Position numbers and translations under genes: made by a program. A stretch of 64,000 nt of DNA. Source: Cyanoderma ruficeps. Taxonomy: Eukaryota > Chordata > Aves > Passeriformes > Timaliidae. The stretch is taken from the NCBI GenBank assembly GCA_008694505.1, contig VZDJ01007753.1:15783003-15847002 (forward strand). The letters are read 5' to 3'. The notes beneath the pieces were generated by a model. That model was not told where the DNA came from and ran no database searches. It saw nothing but the letters and a program-made list of their open reading frames with translations. Numbering within the stretch: the first letter of the stretch is position 1; each line of letters begins with the position of its first letter. This document shows positions 12,633 through 24,600 of the stretch, piece by piece.

Positions 12633-15600
12633 CTGGAGAGAAAGAGTTGTTGTTGCTGTGACACAATGCTTATCTGAATCAGTGTCAAACTGTTCACAGA
12701 GTGTCAAAGAGCAGGACTTTTCTCCTGAAGAAAATTCATAGGGTTTAAATGCAAACAATGCAGGTCATATATCCCCACCCTAGTCAAGAGAACATTGTGA
12801 GTCTTAAGGAAGGAAGGCACAAGGGAGAAGTGAGGGATGGCATCACAATGTTCATCTACAGCTTACTCAGAAACACCTGTCTCATTAAAGCCATTGATCA
12901 GGCAAGGATGTCAGCCTGAAAGGGCACTCCAAATGCCACTGTCAATGCACTCCAGGTCCTTCTCTGGGCAGGTGGGATTTCTGTGAACCTCACCTGAGGA
13001 AGATTAATGGCTAGTAACAGAATAGTGAGAAAGGAGCAATAGAAACATGTGGAAGCTGAGAGTTCCTGCAATGCTGAATAAGGTGCAGAGCACCTGCCAC
13101 CAGGATCCATCTCTGCCTTTCTGATTTTTGTGTTACACAAATTCCACCACAGCAGTGTTTTGGGCTTAACCTCTCTGCTACCAAGGAGCAGAGCAAATGC
13201 AACCTAGCAACCTGCAGTAAAGATGTAAAAAGCAGGTGGACTGGCAGAAAAGGAGTGATAGGCCTTGAACACAGCACAGTCAGTAAAATGATCCCTGGGC
13301 TGATGCTGTACCAAAATGACATACATTGCAGGAGTTCAGCCTGAAATCCAGGTTCTTTCTCCTCCACCACTCATATGTGACACTATGGTTCCTTAAGTGT
13401 GGAATTAAATACCTGAACAATAGACAATATATGCAGTGGGAAATAATCTGAGAGAGCTATACCTTTCACAGGAAAAAAAGGCTTTTGCAATTAGGTAGGA
13501 ACACTTCAAGTAAGAAATGGGAGAGAGGTAAACACCGTCCAGAAGACATGGGCTGCATTGGTTCTCTTAGAGCCACAATGAAGACATGAGTGAACATAAT
13601 AGCTTTACATGAGTGAACATAATAGCTTTGGCAGGGATGGAGAAATTAAGTTTAATTAGCTAAAGTGCTCCCCTATGAACCCAGTGAGCAAAGACAGCCA
13701 GCAGCAAAGAATAAGTCTCTGTCTGAGTCAGGGAATCTGTGATGTCTTTTGTTTAATGCTTTGCCACTACTTGCAACTTACCAGGTGCTTTGTACTCTTG
13801 GAAGGTATCATTCACAAGGGGAAGAAAAATCACAATTGGACATCCTGGCAAATCTGAATCTTGGAAGATGTAGCACTCCTTCAGATTTTTCTTATCTTCA
13901 TCAGTCAAAGAAATTGTTGGGAATGGGATTTTCTGCTCTGAGTAGTATTTACATGCCTTATCTAGAGACTGGAGGATCACAAAAATGGTCAGCACTGGAA
14001 ATTAACTTCATTGTCTAAAGGCCACAAATTGTCATCTACTATTAAGGGTTAGTAACTCAGATCTACAGGGTGAGTTGCTTCTTATCGAGGGTTACTCTAA
14101 ATATGATTACCACACACAGTAACCACATTGCTAATCACAAGCTGTAAACACAATTTCAGAATTAAAGAATTCACCAAGGCCACTGCTTTTTTAAAATAAT
14201 TGAAGCAATTTGCAGTTTAGGATAAAGCATTAGTTTTAGCAAATGAAAGAACCTGTGTTAATACATTGTATAGAATTAACTAGAGAAGGGAATCACAGTG
14301 AACAAAGACAGAAAAGAAAATGTTTAAGGTATCTTATGTGATTGGAAGCTAGACGATAAGAAAGTTAAGTTTGAATGTGCAATTATATCTCTGCCTGTGC
14401 AGTCATTATGGCACAGTATTAATTGAGATTAATATTTTACTGAGAAAAGTATTGGGCTATGCTTTTCCCTGAAATGTTTAATAAAATATCATGTCCTAAT
14501 ATGCACTGTTATTTACTCTGCACCATGTAATAGTGAACACTATCAAGCAGAAAAAGTACTTTCTACTAAAGTACTTACAATTGTAGCAGCCTTTTTTAAT
14601 AAGTTTTATCCAGAAATAAAACTTCATTACATCTGTCTCATCCATCATGCAGCTTATTAGCAGTAGCACAGCTATTCTCATTTTCAAAATGTAATTCTAC
14701 TTAGGAAGGCCAAAGTGCTTAACAGAGAGTTTTCAAATAACCTGAGTGTCTGACATAAAAAGATCCAAGCTTCTTTTCTGCCAGCTCTTATAGACAGCTA
14801 ATTAACTTTATCTCCATGAAATAGGTTTTCTGCAGGAAGATGCTCATCACTGAATTTCACTTGTAGCATCTTATTTGGCAGACCAGAAATTATCTGCAGC
14901 TGATACGCACTTAACCCTTTACATATTCTAACTTAAGTCAGAAGAAATCACTTCCTCATCTTTACGAATATTCCTGTGCCCAGTCTGGAAGCCTGCTTGA
15001 TTCAGCATAAAGCAGAAGAGGCTTCCTCCCATCAGTCTGGAAAAGACCATGCTGACATCCCCTTGAATAATTCAACATGTTCATAAACCAGCAAGAAAGA
15101 GTCCAGGAATGGCAGGAAGAAATAGGAACACTATAAACCACTACAGTGAAAAATATAGGGGAATGCAGATGCTATAAACTGAACAGCTGATAAAACCAGC
15201 AATTCTGGATGCCACAGGCTGGGCATTTACAAGTAAAAGGAGACACAACACATGGTAACAAGAACATTCTCACCGATGTATGTGATCCAGTAGTGTAACT
15301 TAGATATATGATGACATCCACTTCCCTCTGTGGCCTTAAAAGTGGTGCACTGCTGGTATTGATGAAAAATCCAGCATCTATCATGCCCAGCTGATCAGGA
15401 TTTTGCATCAGCTGGTTGGGACGTGAGTCTAACACAGTATCTAAAAGGAAAATATATTTTGATTAAGAATAGATCTGTGGGTATTTTTGCTGGAAAAAGA
15501 AGTGTAAGGTGGAACTGACCATTCCAGAGGCCTGGTTTAATTTCATCGCCAACTACTAGATCATCAAACAGGCATGAGAAGGATTGGAAAACACCTAAGT

Positions 15601-18600
15601 TCCTTCTCTGAAAAATCTGTGTTGAGCTTCCAGGCAATATATTGCATTAACATGTCACACCTATTAGTGCCAGTAAGCTATGTCTAATAATTAACCTATA
15701 GCTGCCTTGTTTCATTTCAGTCACTGTTTCATCTTCTATCTGTCATTGATTTTGAGAACAAAATATTTTCAATCCTTTATACGTTTGGACTTAGGCTTCC
15801 CACTCAGTCCCCTCTTCTTCAGACTAGAAATCCCCATTACTTTCCAGTTTTCTCTTACAGGTCATATTTTCTTGGATATTTCAGTCCCAACTGAAGTTCG
15901 AAGTATACCCTTGCCAAATTAAGCTTTCTCCCATGTTCACTCTGTTCTCTACCACTTTAAATTTGGTTCTGTCAGCTTCAAGTCTACCCTCACAGCCTGG
16001 ACTGCAGAGGTCTCAGCTGAAGCAAACAAATACAAATATTAAGTCTTCAATACCTGCCAATACTGAAGTCTTAGTGTCTTCTTTCTATTCAGAACATTAA
16101 CGTTCTCTTGGGAGGATTTTTATTCCCTACCAAGCCTGACAGGCTTTTTTCCTAAACTCCCCACCCCAAAACCTCTTGAAAACGATGCCCGTTAAATACT
16201 AGTCACCATCACCTACCTTTCCAGCGGCAGAAGTGCTGGTTCTCCATGTAGTTGTTGTGCAGCTGGTATCCCTTCAGGAAGTTGTGGTGCTGGGCAACGG
16301 AGAAGCGGTCGGTGAGCGCGCCCCGGAGGGCACTGGACAGGGCACCGGGCGGGGTGTACATGCGGGTCCGCAGCTCGTGGGGCCTCGTGGGCAGCACCGG
16401 GTCTTCGTCTACAGGAGGGGAGAAAAACTGGTGAACTGCTTGTTAACTTTCTGGCTGCCCTGGTGCAGAGGGGCTCTCAGGGGCTCTTCTGGGATGATTC
16501 ACTAAACACACACAAACTCTTCTGAGGGGAAGGAATGGCTGCCGGACAAAGCTCTGCTGGTAGTCTTAAGCTTTGGCCTGAAGACAGTTCATCAGAAGCA
16601 ATCTTTAATCTGGGAAAAAGGACACCTTAAGGAAATTAAGCAATTCAGAAAATGTTCTGTCAGAAGTTAGATATCCTTACAGGAAGATAACATGAAACAC
16701 ATGCAAGCATGGAGAAAATGGGGTTGATGAATACCCTACTGCTCAGTCAGATGGGCAACAACAGCAACCACGGGGTCTATTGCAACAGCTGCTACCCAAT
16801 AATCAGTCATGACTACGTGACTATATGTTTAATCAGCAGAGTGAGAGCACCCCAAGAAAACCTGGGGCATACATTCATTTTCGGAATCTATGGGTAGTTT
16901 AGGGGGTGGGTGGATGGCATATGGGTGAAAAGCGGAAATGTGGCACAAGGTATGGTTTCTAGAAATGACAGTCTGCTTTGCCAGCCCAAGAGGCTGACAG
17001 TGCAGCAGTAGATGCTTGGTGATTTCCATGATTGCACATTGTATTTCTGTATTTTTCAGGATGTCTGTAATTATAGTTACTATCGTATCAAGTCATTTAG
17101 CAATAAAATCATGGTTTCTGTATTGCTTCAGAAAATACCCTCTGGGCCTCATCTATCTTTGTGTCAGTATGAATCCAACGCAGTAATTACTGTACTGAGT
17201 AATAAAATAAAAACCCAGGAAATATTGATTAACTAGTTGATACTAAGGTTTATTCTCCACATAGGCAGTAAAAAATACCATAGTCTCTGCTGTTGGTTCT
17301 CTATGGCTAAGTGAGAATTGTGATGCCAGAATACTTCCTGAGAAATGTTTGATCCCTCTAAAACTTCCTCTGAAGGAACCAGTAGAGCTTTAGTGAATGT
17401 TGTAATTACAGGAGCTTTTCCCTGATTATCCTCTTCCTCTTACTCTACAGAGTGTGAGGGGAAGTCACTATCTCTTAGTAAGATCCTACGATGCCAGCAT
17501 CAGCAAAGTTGACAAGATGATGCCAAAAGCCACGCAGGAAAATAAATGATCATAAATGAAAGGCTTAATAATTTCTCACCAACTTCATCTATTTTGTCTT
17601 GTGTCCATCTCCTCCAGAAGTCCTCTGAACTGTGGGACAGCCCCCATATTTGTAAAAGGTTCACAGAAAATATACTGCTCCACATACCTGTAAAAGGAAT
17701 TAGTGAACACAAGGACACATTTTAACAAAAAAATGCCCTTTCCCTTCTATTTTTACCTCCTGGCTTAATTTTTAATGGGTTTAATGCAAGTATTTCTAAA
17801 CTTCCATGCTGTTAAATTCCTCCTAACTTTCTGTGTCACTGATTCCTGTCATGCTACAATTACCTTTGTGTCTGACCTGCTACATGGCTTTGCCACATGA
17901 TAAAGAGAGCAAAGAATGTGAGGGAAGTAAAGGAGAAAATAAGACACACTTGCTCAAGAGGCAAAATAAAGAATTCAGATAACACATACAGCACAAACAA
18001 ATCATTTCCATTCCCATCTTCCTTTCTCCAGCTTGTCTTTTTCTGCACTTACTCCAATCAGTAACTCTTTCAACCACCCTGAATTGTTTCACAAGGGGAT
18101 GAACTGGCTTTTCAGATGTTTGTCTGTAAGACAAGATCTTACACCACAGTTTGTAAAGGCTCACAGATGCAATGAGCTCCAGCTCTACTGTGCTCTTTTC
18201 TCCATCCAGGATTACCCCTCTCTGCCTCAACACAGGGACACTGGTGGCTTTGTTGACAAAATAGAGTTCCACCACATCACCAGTCATTGAAAATTTAAGT
18301 CTATCACATTTGGACTTAGGTGGAAGTGAATTCAGAGAGGAATCAAAAGAATAACCAAAGAAGTGGGAGCTATTACTTGCAATGAAAGAATTAAGTATCT
18401 TCATCTATTCCATCTCTAAGACACAGACAACTCATCTACCAAAATAGTGACAAGAAACTGAAAAAATACGCGGGGTTTTTTTACTGTATTCTTTTGGATA
18501 AACCACCACTCCCATTTCCCAGCAGGCAGTGCTCAGTGTGTTAGGACAGAACTATAAACCACCACTCCCATTTCCCAGCAGGCAGTGCTCAGTATGTTAG

Positions 18601-21600
18601 GACAGAACTATCTACCCACCAGTTAACAGTTTTACACCCCTCCAGAGAGACTCTATGCCAGGACAGTGCTATACATCACCTTGAAGGTAGCAGATGCGCG
18701 ATTCAGGGAGCTTTTTTAACAAGCGGCCCATGAAGAACTCACTTCCGAAATGCTCCGTGCGAACGAACGCGCCGTACTTCAGCAGCCCCACCTCGTAGGG
18801 AGTGAACTCCACCCACTCTGCAATACAGCCACAATGGGACACTTAGAAGGCTCCCGGACAGGCATGGGTAGAGGGGAAGCTTGGGCATACATTGGTCTGA
18901 GTTATGTTTAATACGCTGCCTTTGCAAAGCCTCACTCTGAAACACGGATCTCCAGGGAGGTGCCTGAGCTTGGGCCAGGTGGTGATGAGGAGGCAGGAGC
19001 AGTTGTGCTGGTCTTGGTGGTGCTGCTCGGTGGCACAAGTGGCACACTAGGGACATGGCAAGGCTTCAGGCCTTGCACACCCCGTGTGTACCCACCAGTC
19101 CAGGGTTTTCCAGAACATGTGTAGTTTTGCTCTGCCCTTCCATACACTATGTCCAGGTGACAGTACTTCACCAACACAGCTAATTTATCTTTCGTAATAA
19201 ATAATTGTTTATGCACAAATATGGGTACTCAGCTCTTCAGAAATTATTTTTTCTGTAAGTGAACAATTATACTCTCTATGTGTGGTACTAATGGAGACAG
19301 AATTAGTTCTTTACTTTCTTGGATATCCTCTCCAAGTGAAGTGCAGTTGTTTGATATAACTGCAGCATGAGAGAAAACTGGGACAGAAATGTCATGGATC
19401 ATAATTTCATTTTCATTCAGAAATGGTCCATTTTCTTGCCTCAACAACAAAAAAAATTATCTTTATTTTTCTATTCCATTTCTCCCTCTTCTGATCCTCC
19501 ATAGGAAAGAAACATAAACAAACAAAACAATGAGAAAAGCAACAGATTCAGATGGAGCCCTCCCATATTCTAACTATGTGGTCATTCTTCATATTGAAAC
19601 AATAACTGGCCATTGAGAAAAAGCAATTATTGGATAATTCCAATATTTCTCAAAATGGTATTTCTGGCAGAGTTTCTACTGTGTGTGTCTAGACAGTGAA
19701 ATTCTGCTCCCCAGAACTCTTGTATTAAAATTGTAAGGCATGGACGTGATGGTTATTTCTCCAAAAAGCAACTAACACATCAGGATTGTTTTCTCCAAGT
19801 GCTACCAGGAAGAGAAGAGTGATGACAGGAATTCAGCTCCCAATTTTAGCCTCAAAGGATCCGAAACAACATCCTTACCTTTGAAATCATTGGTGCTGTA
19901 ACTGTCCCGGACGCAGACTGACACATAGATGGGCAGTGGGTTCTGGCCATCACACAGTGCTTCTTGCTGCTCTGAAAGCTTGTGGGGGTCTTTCTGGTTT
20001 TGAAGAAAAAGTGTTAGGTAAGAGGAGATAGAAAGAACACATGGTGAACTCACTGGCCCCAGTGCAGGAGGAGCTGGGTGACCCGGGAGGACCCTTAGCA
20101 TGCAGGGCACACCTCAGCAGCTCCACCACTCAGAGCACTGCAGGTACCCCACCAACCACCACAGACCAGGCTCCCAGGCTCCAGCCTGCTTTGTGCATGG
20201 ATTCACAAAAAGATGAGGAGAGACACAACTATTTCTGCACACATCTATATGTCCTAGGAAGTACTGTCCTGACAAGTAGAAGGAGGGGTAGGGTGCTCCT
20301 TAGGCTGAGGAGTGTAGTGACCCATCCTTGTTCTCCTGAATCTGCTTAGGAAGCCCTTGAGCATGTTGATACTTAATTTCTTTTCCTACCACACAACAGC
20401 TATCACAGTCTAGACTTGCAAAGGGACTGAAATTTGGCAGCAAATTTTTTGCACCCCACCCGGTTTCTTTTCTGAAAAACCATATTCTCATTGAAGAGGT
20501 TTATAAAAAATATGGAATCTCATGAACTACTGAAAAATTTAAGAGTAGCTTGTTCTAGAAGATCAGGGAGAGATTAATGGCTACAAAGAAATAGTCAGCA
20601 TTGCTCAAAGGGAAAAATGCTTGTTTAAATTGTGAGAGGAACCTCATCTAGCTGAGATTGAAAGAGAGGCATCTATTTAGCTCACACCTTTGTTTAATAC
20701 CTAGTATTCCTCTCCATGCATTTATGCTCTGTTTGCATAACCACAATGCTATATATGTACTTACATAAAAGTAAACACAAATGAATGGTTGAACGACTGT
20801 AGCATTTCTGCCCCCATTGGAGGACACTTCTGTTCAATCCTCAACCACTCACCCTTTCCCACTTTCCAAGTGCCAAAGCACACATCCTGGAACTGTGGTC
20901 CAGATGGGGAGAAAAGGAAGTGGACTGCTGTACTGTAGGGGTAGAAACCCCTTCAAGTAACAGAAAAGCAAATTTGATACTACTTATAAAACCAAGTATC
21001 ACTTAAACCATATCAGTAGTGCTTCTGAGGAAAAGCAAAATATGTACTTGCCTCCAGTGTATTTGCATATCAAGTTACCTGGCAGTGTATGCAATTCACT
21101 GAACAGTCTAGCTTTGTCAGGGTTGCTTGAGGTAGTTTTCACATTGTTGAGATTACCTGCTTTGCATTTTGAACCCTTTTTGCATACGTAATTTGCATCT
21201 CAGATGCACTTCCCAAGATTGCCTTCACTTCCATTTAAATACTAGCCAGAGTTCAAATGGTTGCATCCACAACTGAATTTATTAGCACATAGGATGCATT
21301 TCTTTCTAGGTAAACTACTAAAGGAGTTTTAAAAATCTGCTATTTTGTTAACACAGAGGTTTCCCCTTTGCTTTGAGCTACATTCTCTGAAATGGTGGAC
21401 TAGTTTCCTCTCTATCAGCTAAGGGAAAAACAGATGGTTCTCTAAGAAATGGACTATATATCATACCCCATCATTTAGTAAGTACTCAATCATGAGACCC
21501 CAAAGATCTATAAATGATGTCCTGTATCCTTCTTCTTTCCGCTGGCAAAGCTGCTTGTTGTAGTACTTCATACGATCCATAGAGAAACAGCCCATCTTGC

Positions 21601-24600
21601 ATTTTGTTGCTTGTTTTTGGGCTTCACCAATATGTGAGTCCAGGTCTTTCTGTGACCAGTAGGCATCTCTGTATAAGTTGGCCATGGTCCTGGAGAAAGG
21701 CAACAAAGACAGCAAAAGTCAAAAGGAGCAAAAAAAGACTGGAAATTTTGTGCTTTCAGAACAGAGGTTTACATTTAGGGGTTCCCTTCTGCTCACACAA
21801 ACTCTGGTTTAGCTGCTCCATCCAGCAGAATGAATACTTCAGAGTTTCTAAAACTGTTTCTTAAAATGGCCCTGAAGAATGAGGTGGGGGTTTTATGTTT
21901 TTGACCATTTTTTTTTTAAAACCGTCAGAAGGTTAAGGGATAAAACTGCCATGCAACTGTGTGAACATAGGTACATTTGTGAAGCACAAATTAGGCAAAA
22001 ACTATAATAAATTTTCTTTGCTTGTTTTTTGGAACCTTAAACTCATTCATATTAGCTGCTCTCTCTTGGCTTGATTCACTCAGTGTTAATCTTATGATAT
22101 CACTATGCTTTATTTTAACATCATCCTCTATGTTACCAACCTCCTCTGCATGGGACAATCAGACACTAGGGAGCCGTAGGTCCTGTGAGCAGGGAATAAC
22201 ACTGCCCAGGGAAACACAAAACTGGCAGGTTTCAGTAGTAAGTGTGCACTGTCCAGCAATTTTTTCCAGTTAGAAATCAGAGGCATTCTCAGAAGTTAAT
22301 GGGACCACAACAGCTGGGATTCCGTGGAGAAAGGAAGAGGCATGGTGCTATGGGCATCCACAGCTACATTCACAGTAACTACTTAGCTAGAAAACATCTT
22401 GATTAGTGTAATTGTCATATGCAAATTTAACTGCTGCACATGTGGAGTTGATAAGCACAGTAAAGAACTGCCTGTAGAAAAAGCGTGCACCAAATCAAGC
22501 TAATATTTAATGGCCTGTTACTGAGAAACTTGTTTATATGATGTTTGAAGAAAATCTCCTGATCTTGTCTGCTTTTAGAAGTTACTCTCTGAAACAAAAA
22601 GGCCTGGTCAGGCCTCCTGCTCAAGCTGGCTTACCATGTGGTGCCGGACAGCCCGCTGATGTACGTTATACAGTCCAGGAGATTTAACTTCTTCAGTCCC
22701 ATGAGGCTGCCATACAATCCTGTCATTGACTTCAGTCCTCCTCCTGTCGTGATGATAGCCACCACGGGGACCTGTTGGGCAGAGGAGGATGGGACACTCA
22801 CACTGTCAGCATCCAACATTGCATCCCACACTGCAATGGGGTCTGGTCACCACAGCCAGCCCAGGTCCCTTTTTAGAAGGAAAGGCTCCAAAATGAAGCA
22901 ACAACTGCTACTGCCCCTTATTTCCCTTTGGATAAACATATGTTCAGAGATTAACCCTAACTTGGATTCCTGCCCATCTCTAGGGCAAATATAGGCACAT
23001 ATGAACAAAAAAAAACCCTTCTGTGGAAGCAACAATGTATTTTCTGTGCGTGTCTCACTCCACCACTCTTCTTATTTCACACACTGACTACCTCTGTATG
23101 AAAGTTTCCATGACAATCCTATGAAGAAATACACTTAGTTCACAGCCACTGTTGTTAAGCTACCCTCAGCAATGGTGTTATTTTTCAGTATCTTGAAGTT
23201 ATTTTAAAATAAATTATATTTATTTTAAGGAATTTCAAAACTTCAAGAAACCGAAGATGTAAGAAGCACGCAAAGGTGTTTGTCCTAATCTCTCACAAAG
23301 TAGTGAAATTGAAATAAGGGGAAAAAAATCTTTGCTGTGTAATGTATTCAGTATTTCTGAACCAAGCCAGTTATAGCTCAGCATGGCAGGAATGAACACA
23401 CCTCAACTATGACAAACTCCAAATTGATAGTAATGAAGGATGATGACTGCAGCCAGTGGTTTCAATAACAAACCTTGGCAGAAGCAGCAAATGTATTTAA
23501 GACACCTGGACCAGCTGGTACCTGCACAACAGATTTGTGTGGCCTGTTTTGCTGACCACTCATTTACAGGAGTACATGAAAGCACTAGAGATGCAAGTTC
23601 AATGCTGTCAGCACACACGTACTTCTCGATCCTGCAGCTCGTGTGGTAGATGAAAAACATTTTTGAGAGCACTTGCTACATATCTCTTCCTTTTCCCCAG
23701 GAAAGCCATCTCTTCAGAACATAAGTTAAACCCAAAGCGCATGTCCAGGTCTTGTTGGCAGGAACAATTACTAAGATAAAAACAGACATGTATATTAGAT
23801 ATTAACACATCCATATCTACCTTAAGACATTGATCAAAGATAATCTACAGAACCCTCCCCTTCAAATGGGATGATGCAACATCACAGGAGCAAGAGAAAA
23901 TAATTTTAATATGTTTAAAAGTAAGAAAATTATGTCAATTAGTAAGACTAACTAGTGGCATTATGCCCAATTATTGCTAATTGGAAGAAAGAATGTACAG
24001 TATTTACTAATTTTAAAAAAAATAAATAAAATTCTACAACTAAAAGAGTGACAAGTTTAGAAAATCCATGCAAATGGTCAAAAGTGAAAGTATCGATTCC
24101 CATTTCACAGGTTATTTTCTTATTTGAAATCTAAAATAGCACCCAATTTTCACAGGCTGGCACTTTCAAGGTGAATGGAATTCTCCTTTGGAGGAACTGG
24201 AGTGGGAAGGCATCCCCCTCTAGCGGCGGGCACAACTGGGGAGGGTGGCCAGGGAAAACGGCTTGCTGGAGAGACCTGGATGGGCAAGGATGGGTCACCG
24301 AGCAGGATTTTACCCCTGGTGCCCTGTTGTGTCTACACTTGCACAGGCTGTTTCAGGGCTCAGCGCTGGAAGTTCTGTTCCACATCAGCCTTGACTCAAA
24401 AACTGTAAGGTTCATCTTTTCCCAGAGGAAGATTTCACTGGTGTCTATTTTGAAAACTGATTAAGGCCCCATAATTGTAGTTTATTTCCCTGGGCATTTG
24501 TGCTCTTCTGCTCACTAATCTCCCTCCTGGCTCTTCCTGCCCTGCTCCTACAAGACATCAATAGGCAAGAGATGGTCGTGGTCAGGTCAGAGCTACCTGG

